Assembly (NCBI GenBank): GCA_017441265.1
Contig: JAFRYE010000068.1
Location: 1 to 64,000 of the forward strand
DNA from: Lachnospiraceae bacterium
Lineage (GTDB): Bacteria; Bacillota; Clostridia; Lachnospirales; Lachnospiraceae
Length of the DNA: 64,000 nt
Direction of reading: 5' to 3'
Shown: positions 55,324-64,000 of the stretch, one piece after another
How the letters are laid out: each line of letters opens with the position of its first letter
Position numbering within the stretch: position 1 is the first letter of the stretch
The notes under the pieces: model-generated
Seen by the model: the letters and a program-made list of their open reading frames with translations, nothing else
Databases searched by the model: none
What the model was told of the DNA's origin: nothing
Program-made: the position numbers and the translations under genes

Positions 55324-55911
55324 TTATTGTTCGCTGACAGTATCCGGTTTCCAGACTCCCGCGTTATACAAAAGCGAACGGAGTCTCGGCATCAGTGTCT
55401 TAGCAAGCGCAAACATGATAACGATCTCCGCAACCGTGCTGACGGAGTAAACGATCGTCGAGGGAATGAACAGATCGATATTAAGAGGCGTTCCCTGGTA
55501 CAGGAAACGGGCAAAGGCACCGGCAATATTCAGTAACAATGTGCAGACCACAGCAGACACGACAATGCGGGCCGGCGTCAGTTTCCGATACAGGAACAGT
55601 CCTGCACAGAACCCCTGCAGGAAACGGACAAGCGTGAGCCAGGGATTCAGGCTTCCGCCGTAGAAGACAAATCCGCCGATCAGATCCGCGATGGCAGCCA
55701 CGGCTCCGCCGACGATCCCGATGCAGTGCCCGCAGATGGCGCGGATCAAAAACGTGAGGGAAACGCGGTACGCCACTCCCATCGTAAACGACAGATAGTA
55801 TTCCGTCACGACCTCGAGGGCGATGAACATGCTCGCGAGAGTGATGATCTTGATCACCCGGCTCTGCGCATATCTGCGTTCCGTCTTTGCTTTTAACGAT
55901 TCATTTTCCAT
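55324..55911 (-). CDS. folT: Folate ECF transporter substrate-binding component FolT
   Basis: 195 residues with about six membrane helices. The family pattern FLIRAICGHCIGIVGG and ADLIGGFVFYGGSLNPW identifies an S component of an energy-coupling-factor transporter, folate type; the two downstream folC genes and a THF riboswitch upstream support the substrate. The EcfAAT energising module is not in the window and is usually shared. ATG 55911 has AAAGGAGA upstream, and this ribosome-binding site is part of the terminator stem. Confidence 0.9.
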   Translation of the reverse strand: MENESLKAKTERRYAQSRVIKIITLASMFIALEVVTEYYLSFTMGVAYRVSLTFLIRAICGHCIGIVGGAVAAIADLIGGFVFYGGSLNPWLTLVRFLQGFCAGLFLYRKLTPARIVVSAVVCTLLLNIAGAFARFLYQGTPLNIDLFIPSTIVYSVSTVAEIVIMFALAKTLMPRLRSLLYNAGVWKPDTVSEQ

Positions 55912-55958
55912 AAAAAAATCTCCTTTCTGTCCCGTGATAACGCTACGAAAAGGAGATT
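55912..55958 (-). terminator. Riboswitch expression platform: terminator that also hides the folT ribosome-binding site
   Basis: Perfect 10-bp stem AATCTCCTTT/AAAGGAGATT followed by U residues. The right arm is the folT ribosome-binding site, so this hairpin can stop transcription and block translation. It lies 10 bp after the THF aptamer. Confidence 0.82.
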
Positions 55959-55967
55959 CCTTAAGGT

Positions 55968-56068
55968 AGCAGCGGGATGCAGACCGGAAACCGCAAGCAC
56001 TGCGGCTTTTCGTTCCGAAGACAACTCCCCGTCCTCCGGACACTTGACGCTTCCGATCTTACTCTGCT
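55968..56068 (-). promoter_or_regulatory. Tetrahydrofolate (THF) riboswitch
   Basis: Minus-strand RNA from 56068 to 55968. It shows the THF aptamer elements in order: P1 AGCAG...CUGCU, GAGUAAGAU, GCGUCAAGUGU, a CCGGAGGAC/GUCUUCGG stem with a GGGGAGUUG loop, AACGAA, a CCGCA/UGCGG hairpin, and the conserved UGCAUCCC that pairs with the loop. It precedes folT, one of the standard target genes. Predicted to switch off folate uptake when THF is abundant. Confidence 0.83.
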
Positions 56069-56093
56069 TTCATGTTTGATTGTTTTTGTTCGG

Positions 56094-56123
56094 AAAAAGA
56101 GCCGCCGCAATCGCGACAGCTCT
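56094..56123 (-). terminator. Terminator after rpsO
   Basis: An 11-bp stem (56123-56113 with 56108-56098, two G-U pairs), GAUU loop and U-tract, directly after the rpsO stop. Confidence 0.87.
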
Positions 56124-56130
56124 TGTAAAA

Positions 56131-56397
56131 TTACTTACGGATTCCGAGCTTGTCGATCAGGTTACGATAAGCATTGATATCCTTGTTCTTGAGATAGTCA
56201 AGAAGACCTCTGCGGTGACCTACCATCATGTAAAGGCCACGGCGGGAATGGTTGTCCTGCTTGTTCTTCTTCAGATGCTCGGTGAGCTCTGCGATTCTCT
56301 CGGTGAGAATTGCGATCTGAACTTCCGGCGAACCGGTGTCGGCAGGTGTCTTACCGTACTCTGCGATGATCGCAGCTTTCTTTTCTTTCGTGATCAT
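56131..56397 (-). CDS. rpsO: 30S ribosomal protein S15
   Basis: 88 residues, the normal length ([39 protein letters not shown]). Binds 16S rRNA at the central domain. ATG 56397 has GGAGG 8 bp upstream; the longer in-frame extension is upstream leader. It has its own promoter and an 80-nt leader, and it follows the TruB-RibF gene as in the usual order. Confidence 0.96.
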   Translation of the reverse strand: MITKEKKAAIIAEYGKTPADTGSPEVQIAILTERIAELTEHLKKNKQDNHSRRGLYMMVGHRRGLLDYLKNKDINAYRNLIDKLGIRK

Positions 56398-56481
56398 GAT
56401 TATTGCCTCCTTTAATAATTCACTGCCATAATCCAGGCCAGGGTCGGAGATTCCGTTGACTGGGATTCGGCTGACTTTGAC

Positions 56482-56510
56482 ACTATAGCATAGTTCGCAC
56501 GAAATGTAAA
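56482..56510 (-). promoter_or_regulatory. rpsO promoter
   Basis: Minus strand TTTACA (56510-56505), 17-bp spacer, TATAGT (56487-56482), right at the end of the truB-ribF gene. The leader that follows is long enough for S15 autocontrol, though I recognise no known S15 leader class. Confidence 0.65.
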
Positions 56511-56512
56511 CA

Positions 56513-58381
56513 TCATTTTTGTACGAAAAATGACCCGTTTTGCGAGCTCTCGCGAGCATGTTGCACATCCGCCGCAAGCTGTGCGGAAAGCTGTTTCAGC
56601 GAATCAAACCGGACTTGTCCGCGGATGCGTGATAAAAACGCGACACTCGCGGACCTGCCGTAGCAATCCCCTTCGTAATCGATCAGATGCGTCTCCACCG
56701 TGACCGGGTGTACAATGCCGTCTGTAACGGTTGGATTATCTCCGATGTTCGTTACGGAATTATAGACTTTGCCGTCCATTGTCGTCTGCGTATGATACAC
56801 GCCAAACGGCGGCAGGAGCTTTCCTTCGGACGGAAGGAAATTGATGGTCGGAAATCCGAGCAAATGACCGATCTCCTTACCGTGGACGATCTCCCCGACG
56901 ATATGATACGGCGCTCCGAGCAGTTTGTTGACGGTCTCCATCTCGCCTGCGGAAAGCGCCTCACGGATCCGCGAACTCGAGATCACGGCACCGTCCTCCT
57001 CCGCCATCGGGCAGATCACACAGCCGATCCCGTACCTCTCCGATAGTTCTTTGAGCATCACTGCCGTTCCGCTGCGGTCCTTTCCGAAACGGAAGTCCGC
57101 CCCTACGACAATCTGCTTTGCATGGTATTCCCCAATGCAGACATCGCGCAAAAACGCTTCCGGGTCCATGTTCCGATGCTCTTTCGTAAGCGGCCAGACG
57201 ATCATGCGATCGATTCCGAGATCCTTTAGGATCGTTTTCATCTCCGCTTCGGTATAAATCTCTCTCGCTGCATCTTCTGCGACTACCGAGAGCAACACTT
57301 TAGGTACGGAAAATGAGTTCATCATGCCGATCAGACTGCGATGGCCCCTGTGAAGTCCGTCGAATTTGCCGACCGCCAGACAGCAACCGGCGGCAGCGGT
57401 TTTCTCATTTTGAAGCCGCATAGCGTGATTGATCTCGTTGTCTACCTCGTGGTACATCTGCAGCGGAACAAACCGGCGGCCTTTCTTTTTGTAGATCGCA
57501 TAGAATTCACCCGCCGCGTAAGCCCGGATACATTTGGCTTCCGAATCCCCGAGCAGGTTCTCATAGCAGTGTAAAAAGCGCTCATCGAGAGGCTCCGCAC
57601 AGTCCGAAAGCCACTCCGGCTCCAGCGGATTGCCGTTGCGAAGTGCCTTCCAGCCGACTTCGGCCAGTTCCTTCGGAGGACAGCCGCGATACATCGCGTC
57701 AATGGGGATCAGAGCCTCTTCGATGCGTCCGGAGTTCATGAGATCCCGGAGTTCGTCGATGGTGTAACTGTTCGTTCGCTTCAACTGTCCCGTCGCGGTC
57801 CGCACCAGCGTTCCCATACAGGAACCGCAGCCGAGTTTTTCACCGATATCATTGCAAAGTGTTCGGATGTACGTGCCCTTCTGGCACAATACCCTGAGGT
57901 CGTACTCTCCCGTTTCCTCATCGAAAGACAACAACTCTGCCTCGAAAATTCGGACGGTCTTTTCCGATCGCTCGATATCGATACCCCTGCGGGCAAGGTC
58001 CACAAGCTTTACGCCGCCGACTTTTCTCGCGGAATACATGGGCGTAAGCTGGCGGATCTCGCCGACAAAGGATGCGACCGCCTCTTCCAGCTGTGTCCTC
58101 GTGACCGAAACGTCCCGCTTTGCGATCACCGTTCCGTGGATGTCCTGCGTATCGGTGGTGACACCAAGATATCCGTGAGCGATGTATTCTTTCTTCTGCG
58201 CCATCAAATGATCGCAGATTTTTGTTGCATACCCAAGGCACACCGGCAAAACGCCCTCCGCCTCGGGGTCGAGCGTGCCGGTATGTCCCATTTTCCGTGT
58301 GTGAAGCACTCCCCGCAGAACGGCGATCACGTCGTGGGAGGAGTATCCGCGTTCTTTGTTGACTACGATGATCCCGTTCAT
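56513..58381 (-). CDS. truB: TruB-RibF fusion: tRNA pseudouridine-55 synthase and FAD synthetase/riboflavin kinase
   Basis: A single 622-residue frame. Residues 1-310 are a complete TruB: catalytic D38 in [11 protein letters not shown] and a C-terminal PUA-like segment (about 275-310). Residues about 325-615 are a complete Rib[11 protein letters not shown] (338-347), [20 protein letters not shown] for the adenylyltransferase and [11 protein letters not shown] plus NIGDNPT for the kinase. One half makes pseudouridine 55 in tRNA; the other converts riboflavin to FMN and FAD. These genes are usually adjacent but separate. Internal Met codons at the junction (309, 321) lack a ribosome-binding site, so a true fusion is expected. 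Confidence 0.93.
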   Translation of the reverse strand: MNGIIVVNKERGYSSHDVIAVLRGVLHTRKMGHTGTLDPEAEGVLPVCLGYATKICDHLMAQKKEYIAHGYLGVTTDTQDIHGTVIAKRDVSVTRTQLEEAVASFVGEIRQLTPMYSARKVGGVKLVDLARRGIDIERSEKTVRIFEAELLSFDEETGEYDLRVLCQKGTYIRTLCNDIGEKLGCGSCMGTLVRTATGQLKRTNSYTIDELRDLMNSGRIEEALIPIDAMYRGCPPKELAEVGWKALRNGNPLEPEWLSDCAEPLDERFLHCYENLLGDSEAKCIRAYAAGEFYAIYKKKGRRFVPLQMYHEVDNEINHAMRLQNEKTAAAGCCLAVGKFDGLHRGHRSLIGMMNSFSVPKVLLSVVAEDAAREIYTEAEMKTILKDLGIDRMIVWPLTKEHRNMDPEAFLRDVCIGEYHAKQIVVGADFRFGKDRSGTAVMLKELSERYGIGCVICPMAEEDGAVISSSRIREALSAGEMETVNKLLGAPYHIVGEIVHGKEIGHLLGFPTINFLPSEGKLLPPFGVYHTQTTMDGKVYNSVTNIGDNPTVTDGIVHPVTVETHLIDYEGDCYGRSASVAFLSRIRGQVRFDSLKQLSAQLAADVQHARESSQNGSFFVQK

Positions 58382-58390
58382 ACAGCTCCG

Positions 58391-59344
58391 TTAAATCTGC
58401 AGCATCACCATGGCGGAAATCTGCGTAATATAGTCTGCCAGATCGCCGGTTACCGTGCATCCGGCCGCATTGTAGTGTCCGCCGCCGCCGAAATTCTGGC
58501 AGATAGCCGCAACGTTGACGGTATCGACGGAGCGAAGGCTGATCTTGTAGGAGTCTTCGGTTTCCTGCCTTGCGAACAATGCAACCGAAATGCCCTTGGT
58601 CAGGCGCAGCTGGTCCACAACGCCCTCGGTGTCGGCGCGGGTCGCTCCGAATTGCGCAAGATCGTCAAGAGTCACGGTGGAAACGATCATTTTCCCGTCC
58701 AGAAGGAGCTGTGAATGCAATACGGCATTGCCGATCAGCCGGTTCTGAACGTAGGATTTTGCGTAAAATGAGTCGTCGATCAGTCTCTGGGCATTGACAC
58801 CCTTGCTGAGCATCCGGCCGGCCACATGCATAGTGTGTTCCCGGCACGCCTGATACTTAAACACGCCGGTGTCGTGCACGATGCCGACATAGAGACACTC
58901 GGCGATCTCGCGATCGATCTTCTCGTCCTCCAAAAGGTCATACAGCACTTCGCACGTCGAGCTTGCGTCCGGCAGGATCACACCCTCGTCCGCAAAATGC
59001 GTGTTCGTCATGTGATGATCGACCACATACACCTTTTTCGCTGCCTCCGCGATCTTCACCGCGGCCGGAAACCGGTCGACGCTTGAGCAGTCGCAGACGC
59101 AAAATAAGTCAAACGGTTCGTCGGGCTCGGTGAATTCCGAGTCGATCACCGACAGACCGCTTAAGACATTCAGATTGGCCGGAGGAGTCTCCAGATAGAG
59201 ATGTACGCTCTTTTCGGGATAGTTCACCGTAATATAGCGGTACAACGCCATACAGGATCCCACACAATCGCCGTCCGGATGCAGATGACCGGTGATTCCG
59301 ATCGTCCGAGCAGCCTCTACGGCGTCCAGTAAACTTCGATTCAT
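58391..59344 (-). CDS. nrnA: DHH phosphoesterase, NrnA-type nano-RNase/pAp phosphatase
   Basis: 317 residues: DHH domain with H20-L-H22-P-D24-x-D26 and the DHH motif at 109-111, and a DHHA1 domain ending in GGGGHYNAAGC. These manganese enzymes degrade 2-5 nt RNAs and 3'-phosphoadenosine 5'-phosphate. The ATG overlaps the rbfA stop (ATGA). The order rbfA-nrnA-truB is conserved. Confidence 0.93.
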   Translation of the reverse strand: MNRSLLDAVEAARTIGITGHLHPDGDCVGSCMALYRYITVNYPEKSVHLYLETPPANLNVLSGLSVIDSEFTEPDEPFDLFCVCDCSSVDRFPAAVKIAEAAKKVYVVDHHMTNTHFADEGVILPDASSTCEVLYDLLEDEKIDREIAECLYVGIVHDTGVFKYQACREHTMHVAGRMLSKGVNAQRLIDDSFYAKSYVQNRLIGNAVLHSQLLLDGKMIVSTVTLDDLAQFGATRADTEGVVDQLRLTKGISVALFARQETEDSYKISLRSVDTVNVAAICQNFGGGGHYNAAGCTVTGDLADYITQISAMVMLQI

Positions 59345-59730
59345 TGTTCTTCGTCCTCCGAATCCTCTTCCGCCGTCTCATCCTTGTGCAGAGACGAGAT
59401 CAACGCATCCATCTTCATGCCGTACTCCAAAGAGTCGTCGATGGTGAAGAAGAGCTGCGGCGTGAGCCGCATGTTGAGATTTTTCGCGAGCATCGAGCGA
59501 AGGTACGTGGCTGCGTTCTTCAGACCTGTAATGGTCTCCTTTTTCACAGTCTCATCCCCGTAGACGCTCACATATACTTTGGCGGTCTTGAGATCCGGCG
59601 CGACGTACACATCCGTCACGGTCGTGAGCGGAGCCACGCGCGGGTCTTTTACACCGTCGAGGATCAGCCGGCTGAGTTCCCTGCGGACTTCCTGGCTGAC
59701 GGTTCTGTTCTTTGAACTGTTCTTTTTCAT
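59341..59730 (-). CDS. rbfA: Ribosome-binding factor A
   Basis: 129 residues, KH-type fold (VRRELSRLILDGVKDPRV, AKVYVSVYGD, RLTPQLFFTIDDSLEYG) with an acidic C-terminus. It aids 16S rRNA 5'-end maturation in 30S assembly. AGGAGAAAT precedes the ATG. It follows infB in the conserved order. Confidence 0.95.
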   Translation of the reverse strand: MKKNSSKNRTVSQEVRRELSRLILDGVKDPRVAPLTTVTDVYVAPDLKTAKVYVSVYGDETVKKETITGLKNAATYLRSMLAKNLNMRLTPQLFFTIDDSLEYGMKMDALISSLHKDETAEEDSEDEEQ

Positions 59731-59786
59731 ATTTCTCCTGGTTTACAACGGACCGGGCGTTGCCGCCCGGCCCGGATTGATTTTCA

Positions 59787-62700
59787 TCAGCTTCTGTTGA
59801 CCTGCTGCATCATGTAGAGCTCCACCTGGTCGCCCTCGGCAATATCATTGAATTTTTCAAAGAGGATACCGCACTCGAAGCCTGCGAGAACTTCCTTCGC
59901 ATCGTCCTTCATACGCTTCAGAGAAGCCAGATTGCCGTCGAAGATCTGCTCGCCGCCTCTGGTGATGCGGGCCTTGCAGCCGCGCTGTGCCTTACCGTCG
60001 AGAATGTAGGAACCTGCAATGTTACCAAGTCCGCTGGCCTTGAAGATCTGACGGATCTCGGCGTGACCGATGATCACTTCCTCGTAAACCGGATCCAACA
60101 TACCCTTCATAGCAGCCTCGATATCGTCGATAGCGTTGTAAATGACGGAGTACAGACGCATGTCAACCTTCTCGCGGTCGGCCGTCTCCTTAGCCACATT
60201 GTCGGGCTTTACGTTGAAACCGATAATGATGGCGTTCGAAGCGCTTGCCAACGTGACATCGGACTCGTTGATGTTACCGACACCGCCGTGGATGCAGTGA
60301 ACAGCGATCTCATCGTTGGAAAGCTTGAGAAGCGACTGCTTCACAGCCTCTACGGAACCTGCAACATCGGCCTTGATGATGATATTGAGATCCTTCATCT
60401 CGCCGGCCTGCATCTGGTCATGCAGACTCTCGAGCGAAAGCTTCTGCTTCGTCTCCGCAATCAGTTTCTCTTTGCTCTGTGCGATGTAAGCGTCGGAGAT
60501 GTTCTTCGCTTCCTTCTCATTTTCCGTAGCGATCATCACATCACCGGCGTTCGGAACGCTGTTCAGACCGAGGATCTCGACAGGCATCGAAGGCGTAGCA
60601 ACCGAAACCTTCTCACCCTGATCGTTGATCATCGCGCGGATCTTACCGCAGGATGCACCGATGGCAACCGTCTCGCCGACATGCAGCGTACCCTTTTGTA
60701 CAAGCACTGTTGCAACCGGGCCGCGGCCGCGATCGAGCTTCGCCTCGATGACGAGACCTCTCGCCTTGCGGTTCGGGTTTGCCTTGAGCTCCAGCACGTC
60801 CGCCGTGAGGAGGATCATCTCCAGAAGGTTCTCGATACCTTCGCCCTTCTTTGCGGAAACACGGCAGGTAACGATGTCGCCGCCCCATTCCTCGGACACG
60901 AGTCCCTGCTCGGAGAGCTCGGTCAGTACGCGGTCGGGGTTAGCGCCTTCCTTATCCATCTTGTTGATCGCCACAACGATCGCGACTCCGGCCGCTTTCG
61001 CGTGGTTGATAGCCTCGATGGTCTGCGGCATAACGCCGTCATCGGCAGCAACGACAAGTACTGCGATATCGGTCGCCATGGCACCGCGCAGACGCATTGC
61101 GGTAAATGCCTCGTGGCCGGGCGTGTCAAGGAACGTGATGTTTCGACCGTTCTTCTCAACCATGTACGCACCGATATGCTGCGTGATACCGCCGGCCTCC
61201 TTGGCTGCGACACGGGACGAACGGATCGCGTCGAGAATGGAGGTCTTACCGTGGTCAACATGCCCCATTACACAGACAACCGGAGGACGCTCGACTTTGC
61301 TCTCTTCCGCGTCTTCTGTGTCTCTGGTGAGCACTTCAACCATATCGACGACTTCTTCCTTCTCAACGATGTAATTGTAGTCAATCGCGATCTCCTCGGC
61401 TTCCTCGAAGGAAATCTCAGAGTTGATGTTATACAGTTTGCCTGCGAGGAAAAGCTTCTTGATGATCGCGGAAGCGTTCTGCTTCATGCGGTCTGCAAGA
61501 TCCTTGATCGTGATCGTCTCCGGGATCGTGATGTTCTTGATCTCGTTCGGATCTTCTTCCTTCTTCGGCTCTACCTTGGGCATGATAAACGCGCCCTTAC
61601 GGTTCGGATCCTTCTTCGGCTGAGCGGACTTGCGGCCGCCCTTCTTCTTATCTTCATCGAAATCGCGGTTGTTGCGATTCTTGTCGCGGTCTCGGTTATT
61701 GTACGCCGCAGCGCGCTGTTCACGGTTGATCTCACCCGCGAAATCCGACTTGATCGCGCTGTTCGCACTGTTGCGGTTGTCATTCCGCTTCGTAAACTGC
61801 CGACGTTCGCCGGCATCTTTGTCCTTGTCAAATCCGGGCATTCCGCCGAAGCGTCCTGCTCCGCCCTGACCCTGGGCACCGCCGGGTCTTCGGAATCCGC
61901 CCTGACCCTGTCCGTCACGGTTAAACGGTCTCGAACCGTCTGCGGAACGTCTGTCACCGTAGTTACCCTGACCCTGACGACCTGCACGGTCGCCGTAGCC
62001 GCTCTGACCCTGCGCACCCGCAGGTCTGCGGAATCCCTGTCCGTCGCGCTGACCGTCTCTCTGTCCGTCGCGCTGCGGTCTCTGGCCGTCTCTCTGGCCG
62101 TCGCGGGCAAACAGTCTGGAACCGTCCGCCGGGCGTCTCTCACCCTGTCCGTCTCTCGGTCTGCGAGCCTGCGCGTTTCTCTCTGCCGCAGCACTCTCTC
62201 GGCGAGCCTCCGCACGTTTTTCCGCGCGCTCAAGCTCCGCAGCGATATTCAGTCTCTGCGGTGCGGCGGGTTTCTCTGCGGGAGCTGCTTCCTGGGCGGT
62301 CTTCGGAGCCGGAGCCTCAGCTGCCGGTGCTTCCGGAGCGGGCTTCTTCTCTGCGGCCACAGCACCTGCATTGGCGGCAGCCGCATCCTTGTTCGGACGC
62401 TTCAGACGGCGTCCTTCCTCGTTGAAAATAGGTCCTTCATACAATACCAACTTACCGTCGGCATCCTTGCGATAGAAATCGTTTCCCTTGCGAAGGATCG
62501 GATTCTTCTCGGCATCGTACAGCGATGACCGCTTCGGGTCGATCTTGTTGCCGTTCTCATCAAATATCGGTCCGCTGTACTTGGTGTAATTCTTACCGCT
62601 GTCAACGCTGTAGATTACGCCCTCATGACGAACCAAGCGGTTTCCCTTGTCATCATACATGCCGCGGGGCCGCTTTGCCTCCTCCTTGTGCTCCGGCGAA

Positions 62701-62873
62701 CGGCGTCTCCGTTTTCCGAGAAGCCGCATCGCAATAACGACCTCCGAGTCCTCATCGTTCACGATGCTGGCTGCGTTCTTCACGTCGATGCCATGCTCGC
62801 GGAGATACATCATCATCTCCTTGTAGGACGCGTCGATCTCTTTGCACAAATCTCCGAGTTTAATTTCTGCCAT
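59787..62873 (-). CDS. infB: Translation initiation factor IF-2, with long repetitive N-terminus
   Basis: 1028 residues. An IF2-N helical domain (1-55) is followed by two tandem modules of about 45 residues (72-117 and 118-161), an Ala/Pro-rich region, and a long Arg/Gly/Asp/Gln-rich segment (about 210-350) with repeated RDGQ units. A second IF2-N region lies near 455-505. The GTPase starts at G537 (GHVDHGKT), then DTPGHEAF and NKMD, followed by the three C-terminal domains. IF-2 brings initiator tRNA to the ribosome. The N-terminal part is unusually elaborate. The start ATG 62873 follows GGAGGAAAG. Confidence 0.95.
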   Translation of the reverse strand: MAEIKLGDLCKEIDASYKEMMMYLREHGIDVKNAASIVNDEDSEVVIAMRLLGKRRRRSPEHKEEAKRPRGMYDDKGNRLVRHEGVIYSVDSGKNYTKYSGPIFDENGNKIDPKRSSLYDAEKNPILRKGNDFYRKDADGKLVLYEGPIFNEEGRRLKRPNKDAAAANAGAVAAEKKPAPEAPAAEAPAPKTAQEAAPAEKPAAPQRLNIAAELERAEKRAEARRESAAAERNAQARRPRDGQGERRPADGSRLFARDGQRDGQRPQRDGQRDGQRDGQGFRRPAGAQGQSGYGDRAGRQGQGNYGDRRSADGSRPFNRDGQGQGGFRRPGGAQGQGGAGRFGGMPGFDKDKDAGERRQFTKRNDNRNSANSAIKSDFAGEINREQRAAAYNNRDRDKNRNNRDFDEDKKKGGRKSAQPKKDPNRKGAFIMPKVEPKKEEDPNEIKNITIPETITIKDLADRMKQNASAIIKKLFLAGKLYNINSEISFEEAEEIAIDYNYIVEKEEVVDMVEVLTRDTEDAEESKVERPPVVCVMGHVDHGKTSILDAIRSSRVAAKEAGGITQHIGAYMVEKNGRNITFLDTPGHEAFTAMRLRGAMATDIAVLVVAADDGVMPQTIEAINHAKAAGVAIVVAINKMDKEGANPDRVLTELSEQGLVSEEWGGDIVTCRVSAKKGEGIENLLEMILLTADVLELKANPNRKARGLVIEAKLDRGRGPVATVLVQKGTLHVGETVAIGASCGKIRAMINDQGEKVSVATPSMPVEILGLNSVPNAGDVMIATENEKEAKNISDAYIAQSKEKLIAETKQKLSLESLHDQMQAGEMKDLNIIIKADVAGSVEAVKQSLLKLSNDEIAVHCIHGGVGNINESDVTLASASNAIIIGFNVKPDNVAKETADREKVDMRLYSVIYNAIDDIEAAMKGMLDPVYEEVIIGHAEIRQIFKASGLGNIAGSYILDGKAQRGCKARITRGGEQIFDGNLASLKRMKDDAKEVLAGFECGILFEKFNDIAEGDQVELYMMQQVNRS

Positions 62874-62926
62874 TTACGTTCTTTCCTCCGCTTGAAAAAT
62901 AAAACTGTTTTCCCTTACACTTTCCG

Positions 62927-63244
62927 TCAAACCGTCGCGTCATCAGAAATGCACGCGGCTACGGCGTTCGCCAGTCCCTGATCAAGCACGGCGACGCAGA
63001 TACGGTCTTTTTTACCGATCGCGTGTCCGAGCACGTCCTTCGTGGAAAAGCGAACCAACGGCACCTGATAATGATACGTGATGTGCGAAATGTCCGCGTA
63101 CGAGTTGTCCGACGCGTCCGTCGCTACGATCACCAGTTTGGCAGTACCGTTGCGAACCGCACGCTCCGTGAGAAATCCCCCGGACGTTACGGCACCGGCT
63201 TTTGCTGCGATCCCCAGCAAAGAGATCGCTTTTTTCTCATTCAT
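62927..63244 (-). CDS. ylxQ: YlxQ-type L7Ae-family RNA-binding protein
   Basis: 105 residues with the L7Ae fold (MNEKKAISLLGIAAKAGAV, GTAKLVIVATDASDN). It probably binds kink-turn RNA. The start at 63244 overlaps the ylxR stop by 8 bp. Found between ylxR and infB in almost all Firmicutes. Confidence 0.9.
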   Translation of the reverse strand: MNEKKAISLLGIAAKAGAVTSGGFLTERAVRNGTAKLVIVATDASDNSYADISHITYHYQVPLVRFSTKDVLGHAIGKKDRICVAVLDQGLANAVAACISDDATV

Positions 63245-63503
63245 TCGCCAGCTCCTTTGCAAGCCGGTCGTAAACCTCGACCGGAACCTCAAACTTCAGC
63301 GAACGGTCGATCGCCTTTGTCTTGCGCGCCTTGGCAAGGCACTCCGAACTTCGGCAAATATATGCTCCGCGCCCGTTCTTCTTACCGGTCAGATCGAGTT
63401 CGATCTCATTGTCCGGCGTCAGGATCACGCGGATCAGTTCTTTCTTCGGTTTGGTCTCTCCGCAGCCGTTGCAGCGGCGAAGCGGAATCTTCTTGACTGT
63501 CAT
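63237..63503 (-). CDS. ylxR: YlxR (RnpM) RNA-binding protein
   Basis: 88 residues with the hallmark RRCNGCGETKPKKELIRV near the N-terminus and GRGAYICRSSECL. YlxR-family proteins bind RNA and have been linked to RNase P. ATG 63503 follows AAAGGACGG; an in-frame start 8 codons upstream is possible. Between nusA and ylxQ. Confidence 0.92.
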   Translation of the reverse strand: MTVKKIPLRRCNGCGETKPKKELIRVILTPDNEIELDLTGKKNGRGAYICRSSECLAKARKTKAIDRSLKFEVPVEVYDRLAKELANE

Positions 63504-63523
63504 GATTCCGTCCTTTCTGTCAC

Positions 63524-64000
63524 TCACTCAAGCTCGGCTGCCTGCGACTCGCTCTTGATATCAATCTTGTAACCGGTCAAACGAGCGGCAAGACGCGCGT
63601 TCTGACCCTTAGTTCCGATGGCGAGCGTCAGCATATCCTCAGGCACGATAACGTTGGCGATACGCTCCTCCTCGTCCACATGAACGGAAATAACCTCAGC
63701 CGGGGACAAAGCGTTAGCGATCAGCTGCTCCGGATCGTCACTCCAGTTGATGATATCGATCTTCTCGCCGTTGAGCTCCTCAACAACCGCATTGGCACGG
63801 CTGCCTCTGACACCGACACACGCGCCGACCGGATCCACGTTCGGATCGTTGGAGTAAACGGCCATCTTCGTTCTCTTGCCGGCTTCGCGGCTGAGAGCCT
63901 TGATCTCTACGATACCGTCGGCAACTTCCGAAACCTCATTCTCGAAAAATCTCTTAACCAGCTCCGGATGGGTGCGGGATACGGTAACGCGCGGTCCCTT
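63524..64000 (-). CDS. nusA: Transcription factor NusA, 3' part
   Basis: Partial: the 5' end lies beyond the window. About 158 residues remain, covering the end of the S1 region/KH1 and KH2 (VGVRGSRANAVVEELNGEKID, IGTKGQNARLAARLTGYKIDI). The frame is open from the window edge, so the Met at 63865 is internal. It ends at KSESQAAELE, without the E. coli C-terminal acidic repeats, as usual in Firmicutes. NusA modulates pausing, termination and antitermination. Confidence 0.95.
   Translation of the reverse strand, partial: KGPRVTVSRTHPELVKRFFENEVSEVADGIVEIKALSREAGKRTKMAVYSNDPNVDPVGACVGVRGSRANAVVEELNGEKIDIINWSDDPEQLIANALSPAEVISVHVDEEERIANVIVPEDMLTLAIGTKGQNARLAARLTGYKIDIKSESQAAELE

Noticed and set aside
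60063..62528. Open frame of more than 800 codons on the plus strand opposite infB
   Set aside because: It is a mirror of the infB coding pattern, low-complexity, lacks a ribosome-binding site and has no recognisable domain.

Overview
The window looks like a chromosomal segment of a Clostridia-class Firmicute, most likely a Lachnospiraceae relative of moderate GC. Evidence is the gene content and order: a radical SAM/DUF2344 pair, RNase G, rplU-prp-rpmA with an N-terminally extended L27, obg-yhbY-nadD/yqeK/rsfS, lexA beside a LysM-type SOS gene, the mre/rodA/minC shape block, and nusA-ylxR-ylxQ-infB-rbfA-nrnA-truB/ribF-rpsO. Shine-Dalgarno sequences are strong (GGAGG type) and many promoters fit TTGACA-N17-TATAAT closely. 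I saw no tRNA, rRNA, CRISPR array, insertion sequence or prophage. No gene-free stretch exceeds about 260 bases.

Layout. 0-2.1 kb, minus strand: two paralogous zinc-ribbon proteins, one with a long charged repeat helix. 2.2-10.6 kb, plus strand: radical SAM/DUF2344/RNase G, then rplU-prp-rpmA, obg, yhbY and a NadD-YqeK-RsfS fusion, closed by a strong bidirectional terminator. 10.7-11.9 kb: a divergent LexA SOS module with four LexA-type boxes. 11.9-12.6 kb: a TtcA-like enzyme on the minus strand. 12.8-17.3 kb, plus strand: MoxR ATPase, DUF58 protein and membrane transglutaminase. 17.3-18.4 kb: a XerS-like tyrosine recombinase with a dif-like inverted repeat upstream. From here to the end every gene is on the minus strand, so gene orientation converges at about 17.3 kb. 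18.6-26.6 kb: a BlaI-family repressor, a SepF/LspA/RluD/YggS/HlyD-like cluster, a small P-loop protein and a DacF-type lipoprotein. 26.6-34.7 kb: rodA, minC (no minD/minE), a large PBP2, mreD, mreC, mreB and radC. 34.7-43 kb: a YnbB-type PLP enzyme, miaA, mutL, ftsK and uppP. 43-48.2 kb: GH95 fucosidase and GH2 beta-galactosidase. 48.4-50.5 kb: pnp. 50.7-55.9 kb: an anchored GH5 cellulase, two tandem folC paralogues and folT behind a tetrahydrofolate riboswitch. 56-64 kb: rpsO, a TruB-RibF fusion, nrnA, rbfA, infB, ylxQ, ylxR and the 3' part of nusA.

Themes. Most genes are housekeeping: translation and RNA decay, wall growth and division, DNA repair and chromosome segregation. The less ordinary points are two fusions (NadD-YqeK-RsfS with an internal ribosome-binding site, and TruB-RibF without one), the THF riboswitch feeding a folT/folC/folC group, a recombinase with a candidate dif site at a strand-switch point, minC without its partners, IF2 with a duplicated N-terminal module, glycosidases embedded in housekeeping operons, and an apparently over-represented octamer GGAAAATG on both strands.
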